A DNA stretch of 64,000 nt from Pampus argenteus (GCA_036937835.1 CM072873.1:10726501-10790500), one strand, 5' to 3'; shown: positions 10,981-21,800, counted from the stretch's first letter. Notes: a model not told the origin generated them from the letters alone. Numbers and translations: made by a program.

Positions 10981-11070
10981 GCATATTAGTGTCGGGCCCC
11001 GGGGCGAGCGAGACGGCTAATGCCGGGTTCAGCTTTCCACCTCCACTTCAAAGACAGATAGTGAGGGGTG
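10981..11070. promoter_or_regulatory. Candidate conserved non-coding element
   Basis: A GC-rich block with CGGGCCCCGGGGCGAGCGAG, GGCTAATGCCGGG and GGTGATGAATCC sits abruptly in AT-rich DNA and contains no repeat. Frames through it show no protein pattern. Confidence 0.35.
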
Positions 11071-12011
11071 ATGAATCCAGGTTGGGTTGTGGTTAACGAA
11101 TAAAGACATTCACAAAGGGACAACACAACACAATGACAATATACAAAGACACAAACACACATATTCACAAAGGTATGAAGCTCCAAAGCTGCTGTACGAG
11201 GCCTTAAAGTGTCCGACTTCTAAACAGCCTCAACATGCATCTCTCCTTCTTTTCTCTCATTTTCTCCCCATTAGCTGATACCAGCAAAGTGAAGGGAGGA
11301 GTATTCCAGTCTGTCAGCGCTTTGCTCCGACCAATCTGTTCACAGTAAAATAAGTTATGAATGCATGCGATTAGTGTGATTTAGAGATGTAAACAGGTGC
11401 GTTAATTGAAAAGTTGCAGATATACATTAAAAAACAACAACAAATGACTTCAAATTAACGTCAGACTAAATAAATGTTTTCCTGCCATGTTGACAACACA
11501 AGACTGATGTAAACAAACATTTAACAGCATCTGAAAGAATTACTAACTCAGATTTGGTTGTTGTTCAGTTAGTTTGTGTATTAGCAGACCTGTCAATCAT
11601 TTAAACCACAAAGTTGGAGTCACTGAAAAATCGCTTGACATGCTTTTGTTCTGTATTTCTTTTGATATGTATCAAACAAAGACATGAAACACGATGTCAC
11701 GCTCTCCACAAAGCAATCACGATAATAACACAGAGATTCAAAAGAAAATAAAGCAGAACCAGGGGAACAAAAGTAATCCAGTTCTATACACCTGCTCACT
11801 ATTGTATTCCACGCAAAGTGTCTCATCTACATATCATGTGACCTTCTGATTATAACTGTTATTTATATGATAAAGTGAAGTGAAGTGAGATAACTACAGG
11901 GTGTTCTCACAGCGTGTGTTCGTGGCGTTGTGAAATCTCCTTCATGCGTTGAGTGCTGGTCTTAATATTTCTATTTCCATTGGGTGAGCTCTCACAATAA
12001 CCACTGATTAA
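11071..12011. other. Non-coding, nothing recognised
   Basis: AT-rich unique-looking DNA without a clear repeat, RNA or coding feature. Confidence 0.35.
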
Positions 12012-12013
12012 AT

Positions 12014-12178
12014 ATACACTGCATGGCCAAAAGTGTGTGGACACTTTGCAGCCACATGTGATCGTGTAATGTGATTCTGACATTGTGGGCATTAATCTTC
12101 GGTCGATCGGTTCACACGGCTCGCTAAACATTTCTCAAAGTTGGGAATGCACGTCCACATATTTGAGGAGGTCATGCA
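12014..12178. mobile_element. Fish MITE remnant with GCATGGCCAAAAGTGTGTGG end
   Basis: The end motif ATGGCCAAAAGTGTGTGGACA and the internal GGGCATTAATCT are recurrent in a small Tc1-like fish element. The right part (CCACATATTTGAGGAGGTCATG) also occurs at 48472-48494, linking the two loci. No transposase frame remains. Confidence 0.55.
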
Positions 12179-12222
12179 ACTGTACAGCAGCATATCCTGC
12201 ACAGATATCAGATTTAAAGGAC

Positions 12223-12301
12223 TATAGCTGCAACTAAATAATATTTTGATTAATTGATTGGTGATTCGTTTAGTTTATGAAATTTGAAAAAAAAAAAAAA
12301 A
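12223..12301. mobile_element. End fragment of a TATAGCTGCAACTA-type DNA element
   Basis: TATAGCTGCAACTA followed by TTTTGATTAATTGATTGG resembles the end of a widespread fish hAT-like non-autonomous family. A fuller, diverged copy is at 57018-57280. It runs into an A-run at 12287. Confidence 0.5.
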
Positions 12302-12596
12302 GTTGCATACATTGACCCAGTTTTAAGGTAATTTTTTTTACTGTTGAGTTATTCACCCAAACTAAATCATAATTGCTATAATCTACTCTACTCTTTATAC
12401 ATCACAGTGTGTTGTTGATTGTTAATAACTTATGTATCTTTTGAATGTCATATACACATCCTCTCTGTCTCTTTTTCTGTGTTGTAGATGGTTTTTCAAT
12501 TCAAACTAATTAGAAGTACTTATTTCTCAAGAGCTTAAAGTTCATCTCTCTCAGTTTCTTTCTCCCTCATTTCCACCCAATTGCTCTTTCTCTCAA

Positions 12597-12643
12597 CACA
12601 CACACGCGCGCACACACACACACGCGCACACACACACGCACGA
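12597..12643. repeat. Mixed CA/CG microsatellite
   Basis: CA repeats with several CGCG and CGCA interruptions, capable of Z-DNA. Confidence 0.85.
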
Positions 12644-12765
12644 CATGTTTTGCTATGCTATTTGAAGTCATTACCAGAGGAGTGTTTAGCAAACAGCAGC
12701 TAAGAGTAGTTTGACATTTGACTCTGTCAGACCATTCTCTTCTGTCTTTGTCTTCTAGGAATGTG

Positions 12766-12797
12766 AGTGTGTGTGCGCGTGTATGTATATATGTATT

Positions 12798-12881
<84 letters not shown>

Positions 12882-12893
12882 TATATATATATA
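12766..12893. repeat. Compound (GT)n/(CA)n/(AT)n microsatellite
   Basis: A GT/GC run is followed by about 75 bp of CA (12800-12874, one CAGACA interruption) and then AT to 12893. All are alternating purine-pyrimidine. Confidence 0.9.
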
Positions 12894-12981
12894 AAAGTTT
12901 GGGTTGGATCATGTATCGAGCACTCAGGGCAAAAAAACAAGAGAGGCCTTTCTTTACATTCTTGTGTGTGTGTGTGTGTGT

Positions 12982-13452
12982 TTGAGTATGTGTGTGACCT
13001 ATAATCTCAAATGTAAACTATACTGTAGCCCCACCCACCACCTGACATCCAATCACAGAGGTGGAAGCTGCTGACTGACAGGTCCATTCAGCAGCAGCTA
13101 AGTACCGTATAGTAAAAAGTGTGAGGAGTCGCTGTTTTGCCTTCGGACACTTAACTTTTTCTTTGATCAATATCCTCAACATTACTAAACAAAGAAACGC
13201 AGAACTCTCTCAGATAATGTAACAACTAGAGGTTTAACTTATAACCAGTTTTAATTAATTCAACTTCTAAAATAATCATGTTTTGTCAACATACTACATA
13301 CATACTACAATACCCCTGAGACTCAGCCGCCATTGCTATGATTAAGTATCTGGAACAATAAGGTCAACATAAATAAAATGAACATGAGTAAAAAAAAACG
13401 AAAACCCCCAACCACACACACAAGAATAAACAACTAAATATATGGCAAACAA
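12982..13452. other. Non-coding, nothing recognised
   Basis: AT-rich, with a GT tract just before it (12964-12981). Confidence 0.35.
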
Positions 13453-13645
13453 CTGTTGTTGCTGCTTGTTGTTGTTTATGTATTTTTTTTTTTTTGTTGG
13501 TTGTTATTGTTGTTTCTTATTGCCATTGTTGTTTCTTGTTGCAGGATATTGTTTGTTGTTGCTGTGTCAGTGTTTGTATTGTTGCTTGTTGCTCTGTTTT
13601 TTTTGTTACTGATTGCTATTGCTGTGTTGTGTTGCTGATTGTTGT
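13453..13645. repeat. Degenerate (TTG)n tract
   Basis: About 190 bp of irregular GTT/TTG/TGC triplets. Plus-strand frames read as Val/Leu/Cys-rich hydrophobic strings, a composition artefact. Confidence 0.7.
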
Positions 13646-13879
13646 TGAGTTTCTTTTTCTCAGCTCTGCAGTAGAAATGTCACCTCCACTACCGCCTATG
13701 TTTAAAAGCCAACCTCCTATCAGGAAACATCATTTGAAAAATATCAGGCGAGGCAGTGGTGGCGGCGGTGGAGTTGCCACACCCTCGCTGGTCTGCAGCG
13801 CTCAGCCGGAGGAAGAAAGGTTCTGGCATTTCTCTCTGCCGTCTCTTCTCCATTTATTCCTGTCTCTATTTATTTCAAC

Positions 13880-14185
13880 CACACTCTGCTGCTGAGGTAA
13901 AAACATGCTGCGGCACGTATGCAAATTCGGTTAGCTTCACATCAAGGCGTGACATTTCAGAAATGTGAAATAAATTGATATGGCCCAATTAGATTGAAAC
14001 CACCATTGGCTCACCGCTGTCCTCCCCCTCCTCCATCCGTCTCAGCCTCTCGCCTCGTCCCAAATTGCTTTGCATTTGCCTGCTCGCATTCAGAGCTCTT
14101 AATTATATGGTGTTGTGTGGCGGCATTTGGCTGGAACAGCGAGGAGCCTGTGAGAGCTGCTGTGTTGCAGTTAGCCTGAGCAGCT
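13880..14185. promoter_or_regulatory. Candidate conserved non-coding element
   Basis: A dense block with the octamer-like TATGCAAATTCGG, CCCAATTAGATTG, TTGCTTTGCATTTGC and CTTAATTATATGGTG. It is free of simple repeats apart from a short CCTCC stretch. Such clustered POU and homeodomain sites are typical of vertebrate developmental enhancers. Confidence 0.4.
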
Positions 14186-15260
14186 AGGACATGGCTAAAA
14201 GCTTATCCCGGTGGGGGAGAGGACGGAGGGAAGAAACAAAGATGAAGCCTCCGGGCCTCGGCAAGCCGGCCGACAGAGGACGAGGACATACTCACCTGGA
14301 AGAGCGGGATGACCACAAAGTTAGATTAAAGACGAGCTGGGGAGTGTGTGTTTGTGTGTGTCCTCACAGTGAAAAATCAGAAAGATAGCATCTACACTTT
14401 GATGTCTCTGAGTTTCAAAATGGGATTCAGTGACAGGAAACACATCTGGAAGAGATGAAAGAAGAAGAGGAACTGAATTATTGTGTCTTTTCCCAAGCCT
14501 GTGGAATATCATTTTACCAGACAAAGATGCATACATCTGCTAGTATAGACAATTATTTAATGTTTTTGTACTCATTTGCATCATGTCAGAGTTTCTGATG
14601 GTTTGGCTCTTGATCCTGTGTGAGACCAGTTCATTTTCTAACACTAATCCTTATTTATTGCGTTGTTTGTTTTAATGATGAAACAGACTTAAAATTCTAT
14701 TCTTGGAAGAATAATAAATATAAGTGCTCTCCACAAAGATTTAAATGACTTTATGCAGTCAGCATGAGTATTAATTTGAAGAGAAATCTATTGTTCACAT
14801 TTGGGGTAAAAGCAGAAAGCACCCACCAACTATTTAAAAAAATACTCTGTAAAAAATATTAATTTGGTTCAATTTGGGAAATTTAATTATCCACTTAAAA
14901 AAGTGGGTTGACTGAATGTAAGTTGCAGAAGAATGAAAGAAGAATGAAGATCTCACTGAGCTGTGTAAAGCAGCAGACCTGCACATGTCAAGACCATTAA
15001 GAACCGTCCAGAAAAAAACGTTGACATGGACTATAGTGTCAGGAGCTTCATCGAAACACTTGAGGTCTTAAGTCCTGTTTTGTAAATCAATAACAACTGA
15101 AAAAAGACAATAAATAATATAACAATATATGGCATGTGGTGGCTAAAACCATGTAAAGCCAAACATCTCTGCTCCCACCGTGACTGTGAACGCGACTTTT
15201 CCACTGCAGCAATGGAGGATTTGTCTCTGATGTCAGCTGTGAATGTCATTGTCTGATCTA
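14186..15260. other. Non-coding, nothing recognised
   Basis: Begins with a GC-richer stretch to about 14340 and then turns AT-rich. No coding frame or repeat family identified. Confidence 0.35.
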
Positions 15261-15273
15261 TGACCTTTGACCT
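15261..15273 (-). promoter_or_regulatory. DR1 nuclear-receptor-like site
   Basis: TGACCTTTGACCT, the reverse complement of the motif at 1911 and 7334, lies 39 bases before the large palindrome. Confidence 0.4.
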
Positions 15274-15311
15274 CAGTACATACAGTGAGTGTCTTTGGTC
15301 TGTTTAGACCC

Positions 15312-15351
15312 TTGAAGACACCCTTGTTGTTGACAACAAGGGTGTCTTCAA
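15312..15351. repeat. 40-bp palindrome with 19-bp perfect arms
   Basis: TTGAAGACACCCTTGTTGT at 15312-15330 is exactly complementary to 15333-15351, with a 2-base TG centre. The absence of any mismatch suggests a recent origin or selection, unlike the degraded repeats around it. Confidence 0.85.
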
Positions 15352-15368
15352 AAAACACCCTTAGACGA

Positions 15369-15377
15369 ACACACACA

Positions 15378-15424
<47 letters not shown>
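15369..15424. repeat. (CA)n microsatellite
   Basis: About 27 CA units with one early interruption, 17 bases after the palindrome. Confidence 0.95.
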
Positions 15425-15426
<2 letters not shown>

Positions 15427-15572
15427 CCGGTTTGTTGTTTGCCGTGGTCATGTTGAGGGAACACAGCGTCATTGATTTTCCTGATTCCCTGCCGTCGACA
15501 GCAGATATAACACACACACAAACATTCTTCTATAGGCAACAAACACCCATATCTACACATATACATACTGTA

Positions 15573-15599
15573 CAAACACACACACACACACGCACACAC
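15573..15599. repeat. (CA)n microsatellite
   Basis: Short CA run ending in CGCACAC. Confidence 0.8.
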
Positions 15600-15611
15600 T
15601 TTCTCGACCTG

Positions 15612-15735
15612 CTGACAGCTGATTGGTGGATTAGACGAGGTGACTAAAAGCGGCGAGGTAATCTTCTCTCATTATTTCAATTACCAGGCTAAACGCAGCA
15701 ATCAGCGACATAATGACGGCTGCTGGGCGAGAGAG
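15612..15735. promoter_or_regulatory. Candidate conserved non-coding element
   Basis: GGCGAGGTAATCTTC, CATTATTTCAATTACC and GCAATCAGCGACATAATGAC form a repeat-free block between a CA tract and the polypurine tract. Several homeodomain core sites (ATTA, CAATTA) occur within 60 bp. Confidence 0.4.
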
Positions 15736-15815
15736 GCAGCGAGAGTGGTGGTGGGGGGGGGGGGGGGTAAAGGGGGAGGAAGCAGGAGATAGAAAAGACT
15801 GAAAATGGGAAAAAT

Positions 15816-16180
15816 ATTTGCATTGATCTAAGAAAAATACACATTTGATGGAAAGAGACAAAGAGAAAACAAGAGAGGGAGGGTGTGTAATGTAGAGAGA
15901 GAAGGGAGGGAATAAAAAGAGAGAGAGACAACAAAAGAAAATATTTGTATTGATTTCAGAGCGAAAAAAGACATGAAGAAAAGAGAAAAAGATGAGAGCG
16001 GAAATCAATGGCAGCATTTGCATTGATTTCTTAGTGGGAATACACCTTTATTTGGAGAAAAATATACATGAGAGAAGAAGAAAAGAAACAGAGAGAGAAG
16101 GAGGAAGAGAAGGACAGAGAGAGGGAGCGGTCGTAAAGAGAAAGAGAGAAGACGAAAATATTTGCATTGATTTCTGTAGG
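15816..16180 (+). repeat. Four copies of an ATTTGCATTGATTTC-like motif
   Basis: Copies start at 15816, 15943 (GTAT variant), 16016 and 16160. All keep ATTTG.ATTGAT, and the last three continue TTC. The first eight bases match the POU octamer on the minus strand. At 16001-16030 an inverted copy, GAAATCAATG, gives a hairpin with 10-bp arms. This looks like an old tandem unit of about 75-145 bp diluted by purine expansion. Confidence 0.7.
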
Positions 16181-16648
16181 AAGAGAACAACAACATCTTT
16201 TTGGTGAAGATTTTTGCAAAAACGGAACAACAGACAAGACAAGAGGAAGAAGAAGAGAGAGAGTAGTAGGAGAAGGAAAAATAACGGAAGAGGTAGAAGA
16301 TAAAGATAAAGAGGGGGAGTAGGAGAAATAAGTACAGAAGGAAGAAGGGGAAGAAGAGAGGGAAAAGGGAAAAGAAGGAGAATGAAGAAGAGGAGGAAAA
16401 AAAGACAGGACAAAGAGGAACAAGAGGAAGAAATTGAAGATACTAGGAAAGTAGGATAAATACAAAATGTTAGCAAGAGATAAAAGATGTGGCAGGAGGA
16501 AGAGGATAAGGAAAATATGAAGAAACAGATCAAGGTGAGATGATGAGTGGGAAGACAGATGGGAAGAAGAGGAAGAGGAAGAAGAGGAGGAAAATAAATT
16601 AGATCAAGGAGGAAAAAAAACATAACAAAAGAAGAAACAGAGAAAAAT

Positions 16649-16649
16649 A

Positions 16650-16681
<32 letters not shown>

Positions 16682-16713
16682 AATAAAGAAAGAAAGAAAG
16701 AAAGAAAGAAAGA
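16649..16713 (+). repeat. (GAAA)n microsatellite
   Basis: About 16 GAAA units with one AAATAAAG interruption, inside the polypurine tract. Confidence 0.9.
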
Positions 16714-17065
16714 ATGTGAGGAAGAAGAGAAGGAAAGGGGGAAGGAAAAGGAAGTAGAATATGAAGCCATTAAAAATATTATAAGTTATGGGAGGAGGAC
16801 AAGGAGGGGAACAAATTCACTTAGTAAGAAGGAGAAAGAAAAGGAGGAAAAGAGGATGACGACAAAAGATGGATGACGTTAAGGGGAAGTAGGAGGTAGG
16901 AGGATCAATTGGTGAAAAAAAAGAAAAAAAAAGGGTGACCAGGAGGAATAGGAGGAAACAAGAGAATAAGGAAGAGGAGGAGGATAGCAACAATGATCAG
17001 GACATGAAAGATGAAGAAATGGATTGAAGGAGGAAAGGAAGACAGAAGAGGAAAGGATGGACAAA

Positions 17066-17989
17066 CAACAAAATCATCACAGAGAGACACAATTCCAGAT
17101 AATACTGTGATCAGAGAGTCAGCTGATGGATGACATGTCAACAGTCAATTACATTACATATGTGTTAGAGCCCTAGTTGGTATATAAAGATGGATGTAAC
17201 ACATTTAAAAAAATCTAACAAAAAACTAAATCTTCACCAGATGAGTTGTGATGGCCTGTTTACCGGCATGCAACCAGCTGCTTGCTTCATACACCAAAAT
17301 CTTGTCCCATTGCCTATGCAGATATATGTTTATAGATATTAGGACTTTCCAAATAAGGACTGTGGGGAGTTGTCTTTCATGATCTGGAAACGTTAGATGT
17401 AACATTAAACTTAATGAAACAGTGCAACAATATTGCATCCCGGAGCCAAGAGCAGCAGGTGAGCCAACTGCAGACATCAAAGCTACTATAAGTCTTTAAA
17501 TCTTGTTAGCATTATTAGCACACTTATTAGATAGCCTGAATTTAGAGATTGAGACTGAAAAAAAATTATGTTTTAGTATTTCTAGAGAGAAGTTAAGTCT
17601 TTTTGAATGGGAGTCAGTTGGAGTTTTTCTTTTTCTTTTATGTCATTGTATTTTTTTTATGATTGAATTCATGTACAGCTGAGTAATTGGAGGTAAAAGT
17701 TTTTTTTTTATGATATGTGGATATCTCTGCATAGAAGTCAATTTTATTTCCCGAAGTTTAATGTACAAACAAATAAAATTAAAAAAATAAAGCAAAATAA
17801 AATTTAAAATCTGCTATCTGACCTTTTTTTCTAACTAATTTTTTAATTGTCTCTGCACCTCTCTCCATCATTGATGACACCCCCTGCCTCATGGTTTCTG
17901 TTTGATTGACAGGGTGGACAGATGCTGCTCTATAAACAGGTAACCTGATCTACAGAGCCCATCTGGTCACAGCTCTGTTCAATTCACAC

Positions 17990-17991
<2 letters not shown>
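17066..17991. other. Non-coding, nothing recognised except a PBX/MEIS-like site
   Basis: AT-rich with several T- and A-runs (17641-17830). No coding frame or repeat family is recognised. Confidence 0.35.
17903..17912 (+). promoter_or_regulatory. PBX-MEIS/PREP-like decamer
   Basis: TGATTGACAG is the consensus decamer for PBX with MEIS/PREP partners. A second MEIS-type GACAGATG follows 7 bases later. Further exact decamers lie at 39376 and 56784. Confidence 0.4.

Positions 17992-18069
<78 letters not shown>
17992..18069. repeat. (CA)n microsatellite
   Basis: About 78 bp of CA with one ATAC interruption. Confidence 0.95.
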
Positions 18070-18073
<4 letters not shown>

Positions 18074-18676
18074 TACACACCCACTGAAATGACTCACACA
18101 TTGACACACACACATGTTGGGAGACATAAAAAGATTCACACAAATACATTCGCCTGCAAACGGACAAATATGGACAAGTATCAAATAAATATGGAGAAGA
18201 CACACACACACAGTGACTCATGCACACTCACAAACACACATGTGGGAGTGTGTATGTGTGTGTCTTCTTTGGTGTGATGTGAATCATCCAATGAGGCGGC
18301 GGTGAAGCGGCACCTGGGCAGGTCTGAACACACAAACAAAGGACACAGGATGGAGAATTTGTGTTGTGATGTTGTGATGCCGCAGACCTGCTCAGGTGAC
18401 ACATCACATCGCATCACTACCTGAGTGAACGCCGTGACCAATCTGGATGGGTGTGACTTCGGCATGACAGACTGGCATGATGTGCAGGCAGTCCCTCACA
18501 AACACATAATGTTGAATATATCAGTATTACAAAAGTCCCAGAAAAAGATGTCCATATGAAACAAAACAAACTTATCAGATTGTATGTATCTATTCATTAA
18601 AAACAACATTTTTCAAGTAAAGTACTGGAGGACAGCGAAAAAAAAAAAAATCATACACCGTAACACCAAAGCAACC
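18070..18676. other. Non-coding, short CA/GT fragments only
   Basis: Contains several short CA and GT runs, and a GGCGGCGGTGAAGCGG patch near 18295. Nothing else is recognised. Confidence 0.35.
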
Positions 18677-19112
18677 ATGAAGTACTCCATAGTAACCAAC
18701 CAGAATCACTGTGGCAACCACAAGATTAATCCCCTAGCATCTTAGAAAGTAGAGCCAGATCAATAACTCACCTGACTGATATACCATGAAGTACTCCATA
18801 ATAACCAACCAGAATCACTGTGGCAAACACAAGATTAATCCCCTAGCATTTTAGAAAGGAGAGCCAGATCGATAACTCACCTGGCTGATATAACATGAAG
18901 TACTCCATAGTAACCAACCAGAATCACTGTGGCAACCACAAGATTAATCCCCTAGCATCTTAGAAAGTAGAGCCAGATTGATAACTCACCTGACTGATAT
19001 ACCATGAAGTACTCCATAGTAACCAACCAGAATCACTGTGGCAACCACAAGATTAATCCCCTAGCATCTTAGAAAGTAGAGCCAGATCGATAACTCACCT
19101 GACTGATATTAT
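18677..19112 (+). repeat. Tandem repeat, four units of 109 bp
   Basis: ATGAAGTACTCCATA starts units at exactly 18677, 18786, 18895 and 19004. Each unit contains AACCAACCAGAATCACTGTG, AAGATTAATCCCCTAGCAT and AGAGCCAGAT. Units differ at only a few positions, for example CAACCAC or CAAACAC, and AGTAGAG or GGAGAG. The constant period and low divergence indicate recent amplification. Confidence 0.95.
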
Positions 19113-19189
19113 CTGTCAATATTGGCTCATTATATATGTTGATATATTATAGAATTATGTTTGCATCTCTTTACATGTCTGAGATATTT

Positions 19190-19440
19190 CTGATGGAGTG
19201 TGTGTTTAGCGTACACCAGGTGATATCAGATGGAGAGTATCTCCTTTCTGATGGGAAGCAAGCCAAGGCTAATGGCTACCCAGGATGCATTGTGGTACTT
19301 GTATGTACAGCACAAGTTCAGGCTCATCCTCCCTCCTGCTGTTGCCACGGTAACCACAGTTTCAATGCAGGCACAAACACCTGCACATCTGACGGTGATG
19401 GGTTTCTGTGTTTAATCTCTGCTCTCCCTCACCTATTACC
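19190..19440. promoter_or_regulatory. Candidate regulatory block with an X-box
   Basis: Repeat-free sequence with CCAGGATGCATTGTGG and an RFX-type palindrome at 19341. The open frame over it (19136-19519) has no domain features, so I treat it as non-coding. Confidence 0.3.
19341..19354. promoter_or_regulatory. RFX X-box-like palindrome
   Basis: GTTGCCACGGTAAC fits the X-box consensus GTNRCC-N0-3-RGYAAC with a 2-base spacer. RFX factors bind such sites near ciliary and other genes. Confidence 0.45.
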
Positions 19441-19554
19441 AAGCACTATGTGTGTAGGAACGCACACACATACTTTAAAAGGACCATTCTGCTGTTTTCC
19501 ATTATGCAATTTACTATAAATTACAGTTTTTCAAATCTGACACATTTTCTCTTA

Positions 19555-20095
19555 GGTAAAAGTATCGATACAATAATGTAAAAATCTAAGTAAAAGTCCT
19601 GTATGAAAAATCATAGTAAAAAAGTAAAATTACATAAATATTATTACCTTGTAGTTAGAAATATGAAAGTGAAAGTAGTGGTTTAGTTCCTCTGATATAT
19701 TATTATATGGGACATCATTAATACTGAAGCATCAGTGTACAAGCAGGTCACCAGATAAATCTGAGGGGTCGTGGAAAGAAGAAAAGACGAAACAGAAAAC
19801 AGAAAAGTTCTGATAAACAAATAAACAAATGTTTCCAGTTTTTGGACTTTTTCTCTAATCTTTAATTTTGGTGAAATATTGGATAATTCGAACAATTATT
19901 GAAAGAAACTATTTTGTTTAACAATATGTTATGTGTATTTTAAAAGCTTGTTACATTATCCATTGTGTCAAATCTTTTTCTGCAAGATAACTAAAGCTGT
20001 AAAATAAGTGCAGTGGAGTGGGGTGGAAAGCACAATATTTCCCTGTGTAGTTAAGTGGAAGTATAAAGTAGTAAATGTAATAATTTCCACCACTG
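19555..20095. mobile_element. Non-autonomous DNA transposon copy, TTTCCACCACTG-ended
   Basis: It shares TCCTCTGATATATTATTATAT, ACATCATTA.TACTGAAGCATCA, CACCAGATAAATCTGAGGGG and GACTTTTTCTCTAATCTTT with 58509-59045, in the same order. It ends TTTCCACCACTG, the complement of the family's left end. No transposase is present. Confidence 0.65.
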
Positions 20096-20540
20096 GTCCA
20101 AACTGTCTTGAAAGACCTTTCCACATTACCCTGTGTAAGCTAATGGCTAAGTGTAGCCATGTTACTGTATGCTACTACCCTGAAAGACTTATCATGTTGT
20201 TTAGCGATTAGCATTTGTTAGCACACTGCCCTAGCATGGTGCCGAGCTTGCCTTATGACACGCTGGCATTTTAAAGTGGTAATTATCACAAACTGGTTAG
20301 CAAATGCTACTTAACCCTGACTGGGGGGGTGGGGGGTGGGGTCAGAGGAATTATGGGAGAATGAGTCCAGAGAGTCAGGTGGGGGTGTGGCTGGCCGACG
20401 GCAGAATGCTTTGTTTTGGATAATGATAGATTTGAGCTGCAGGTCACTTCAGCACTTGCTCACCTCTTCACACTCTCATCTCTTCTGCCTTCTTTCTTTT
20501 CCTCCCCTCCTTCCTCGACCCCCTCCATCATTTCCTACTA
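20096..20540. other. Non-coding with a G-run cluster
   Basis: GTTAGCATTTGTTAGCA-type fish words, then a quadruplex-capable G cluster at 20322-20341, then a pyrimidine-rich stretch leading to the C-run. Confidence 0.4.
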
Positions 20541-20565
20541 CCCCCCCCCCCCCCCCCCCCCCCCC
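20541..20565 (+). repeat. (C)25 homopolymer
   Basis: Twenty-five consecutive C residues. Length is likely to be variable and prone to sequencing error. Confidence 0.9.
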
Positions 20566-20615
20566 TGTTTACAAGAAACATTTCCAGTAAACATAATAAC
20601 AGAGGCCACCAACCT

Positions 20616-20628
20616 GTTGCTAGGCGAC
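20616..20628. promoter_or_regulatory. RFX X-box-like site
   Basis: GTTGCTAGGCGAC is the complement of GTCGCCTAGCAAC, an exact fit to the X-box consensus with a 1-base spacer. Confidence 0.4.
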
Positions 20629-20713
20629 AATTACAGGGAACAACAGCGGAGCAAGGCAGAGACAAATGTGTGTGTGATGATCACCTTGCAGAAAAAGAAA
20701 GCAAACATACATA

Positions 20714-20760
20714 CAAACAAGCAAACAAACAAACAAACAAATAAACAAACAAACAGACAA
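20714..20760. repeat. (CAAA)n microsatellite
   Basis: About 11 CAAA units with ATAA and CAGA variants. Confidence 0.9.
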
Positions 20761-21231
20761 GTAAAGAAGAAAAAACACCTTTCTCCTGGTGAGGGCAAGT
20801 GTTCTTCAAGTTTTTTCTGGAGTAGCTCTGAGTCCTCCAATCAGATCAAGATGGTAAATGGCTGATTTTATATCACTGCCTTTACCCCCCCAAAAGCTTT
20901 ACAACGTTTCTACTGCTCATTCAACCATTCAACCATTCACACTCACATGCACATGGTGCTGGGTGCAGGGTTGGGAATTAATGGGGGCTCAGGACAAAAT
21001 GCCCCTAAAAAACATGAAGTTGCCTTTGGAATTGGGATGACGGGGGCTTTTAAATGCCCTTGTAAAATGACAAGTTAAACAAAAACTTAACACGCTTTGC
21101 AAAGCTTGTCCGGATTTACCTCTGTATTCAAAGTGCAAATGTGAAATGTCTTAGACAGTTGGGCATCTGCTTAGACTGAAGCTGATGGCAAAGTTCAAAG
21201 GTCGCAGAGGCTGCTTCTTAACTTACACAGG
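20761..21231. other. Non-coding, nothing recognised
   Basis: CATTCAACCATTCACACTCA near 20922 resembles a common fish repeat word, but the match is too short to place. Confidence 0.3.

Positions 21232-21272
<41 letters not shown>
21232..21272. repeat. (CA)n microsatellite
   Basis: About 20 CA units. Confidence 0.95.
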
Positions 21273-21274
<2 letters not shown>

Positions 21275-21375
21275 GCAAACGCACACAATATAGTAGAAGG
21301 CATACTATCAATACTATCAATTTACATGAGGGAGATTTTTAAGGATCACTGAACGACTTGCACTTACACTTACAC

Positions 21376-21378
<3 letters not shown>

Positions 21379-21451
<73 letters not shown>
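21379..21451. repeat. (CA)n microsatellite
   Basis: About 36 uninterrupted CA units, preceded by three CTTACA units. Confidence 0.95.
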
Positions 21452-21454
<3 letters not shown>

Positions 21455-21800
21455 CCTCCTGATGAAGACTGAAGCTGTCAGCACGCCCTCTGAAAGTGTA
21501 GCCACACACACACATTCCTTCAGCTGCTGGTGGAAACCTCGCAGCTCCCAGATGGCACATTTCAAACCAGCATCATTTTTTTCTGCTTCCAACCTTTATT
21601 TGTCTTTCCAGGGTCGACAGACTCCAGTTTCACCTCATTCATCAAGTGATTTATGAATCGATTTGCCCCCAAAATATTTTTCTCTGTCTGTTCACACACT
21701 GAATCAGCTCTATAAAATAATATTTGTAGGTTTAGAATTTACCTCTAAAGTTAGAAAACAACATGTTTCTCTAAACGGAGTGACCCATCCAGACAGTCCA

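Larger units (their letters stand above)
15746..17065 (+). repeat. Polypurine tract of about 1.3 kb
   Basis: The plus strand is almost all A and G from the G-run at 15752 to about 17060, interrupted mainly by the short ATTTGCATTGATTTC-like motif. Long minus-strand frames (Ser/Phe/Leu/Pro-rich, for example 16048-16770) are artefacts of the pyrimidine strand. Such tracts can form triplex (H-) DNA. Confidence 0.85.

Noticed and set aside
13456..13895. Hydrophobic frames resembling membrane proteins
   Set aside because: They come from a degenerate TTG tract. The following Gly-rich piece has no recognisable domain, although a splice-acceptor-like TTTCTTTTTCTCAG precedes it.
16031..16770. Minus-strand frames up to 240 codons
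   Set aside because: Pure product of the polypurine tract; Ser/Phe/Leu repeats without any conserved motif.
18677..19112. CRISPR-like array
   Set aside because: The 109-bp units are contiguous with no spacers, and the genome is vertebrate.
19136..19519. 127-codon frame as a possible exon
   Set aside because: Cys/His content is scattered without a zinc-finger or other spacing pattern, and the region looks more like non-coding regulatory DNA.
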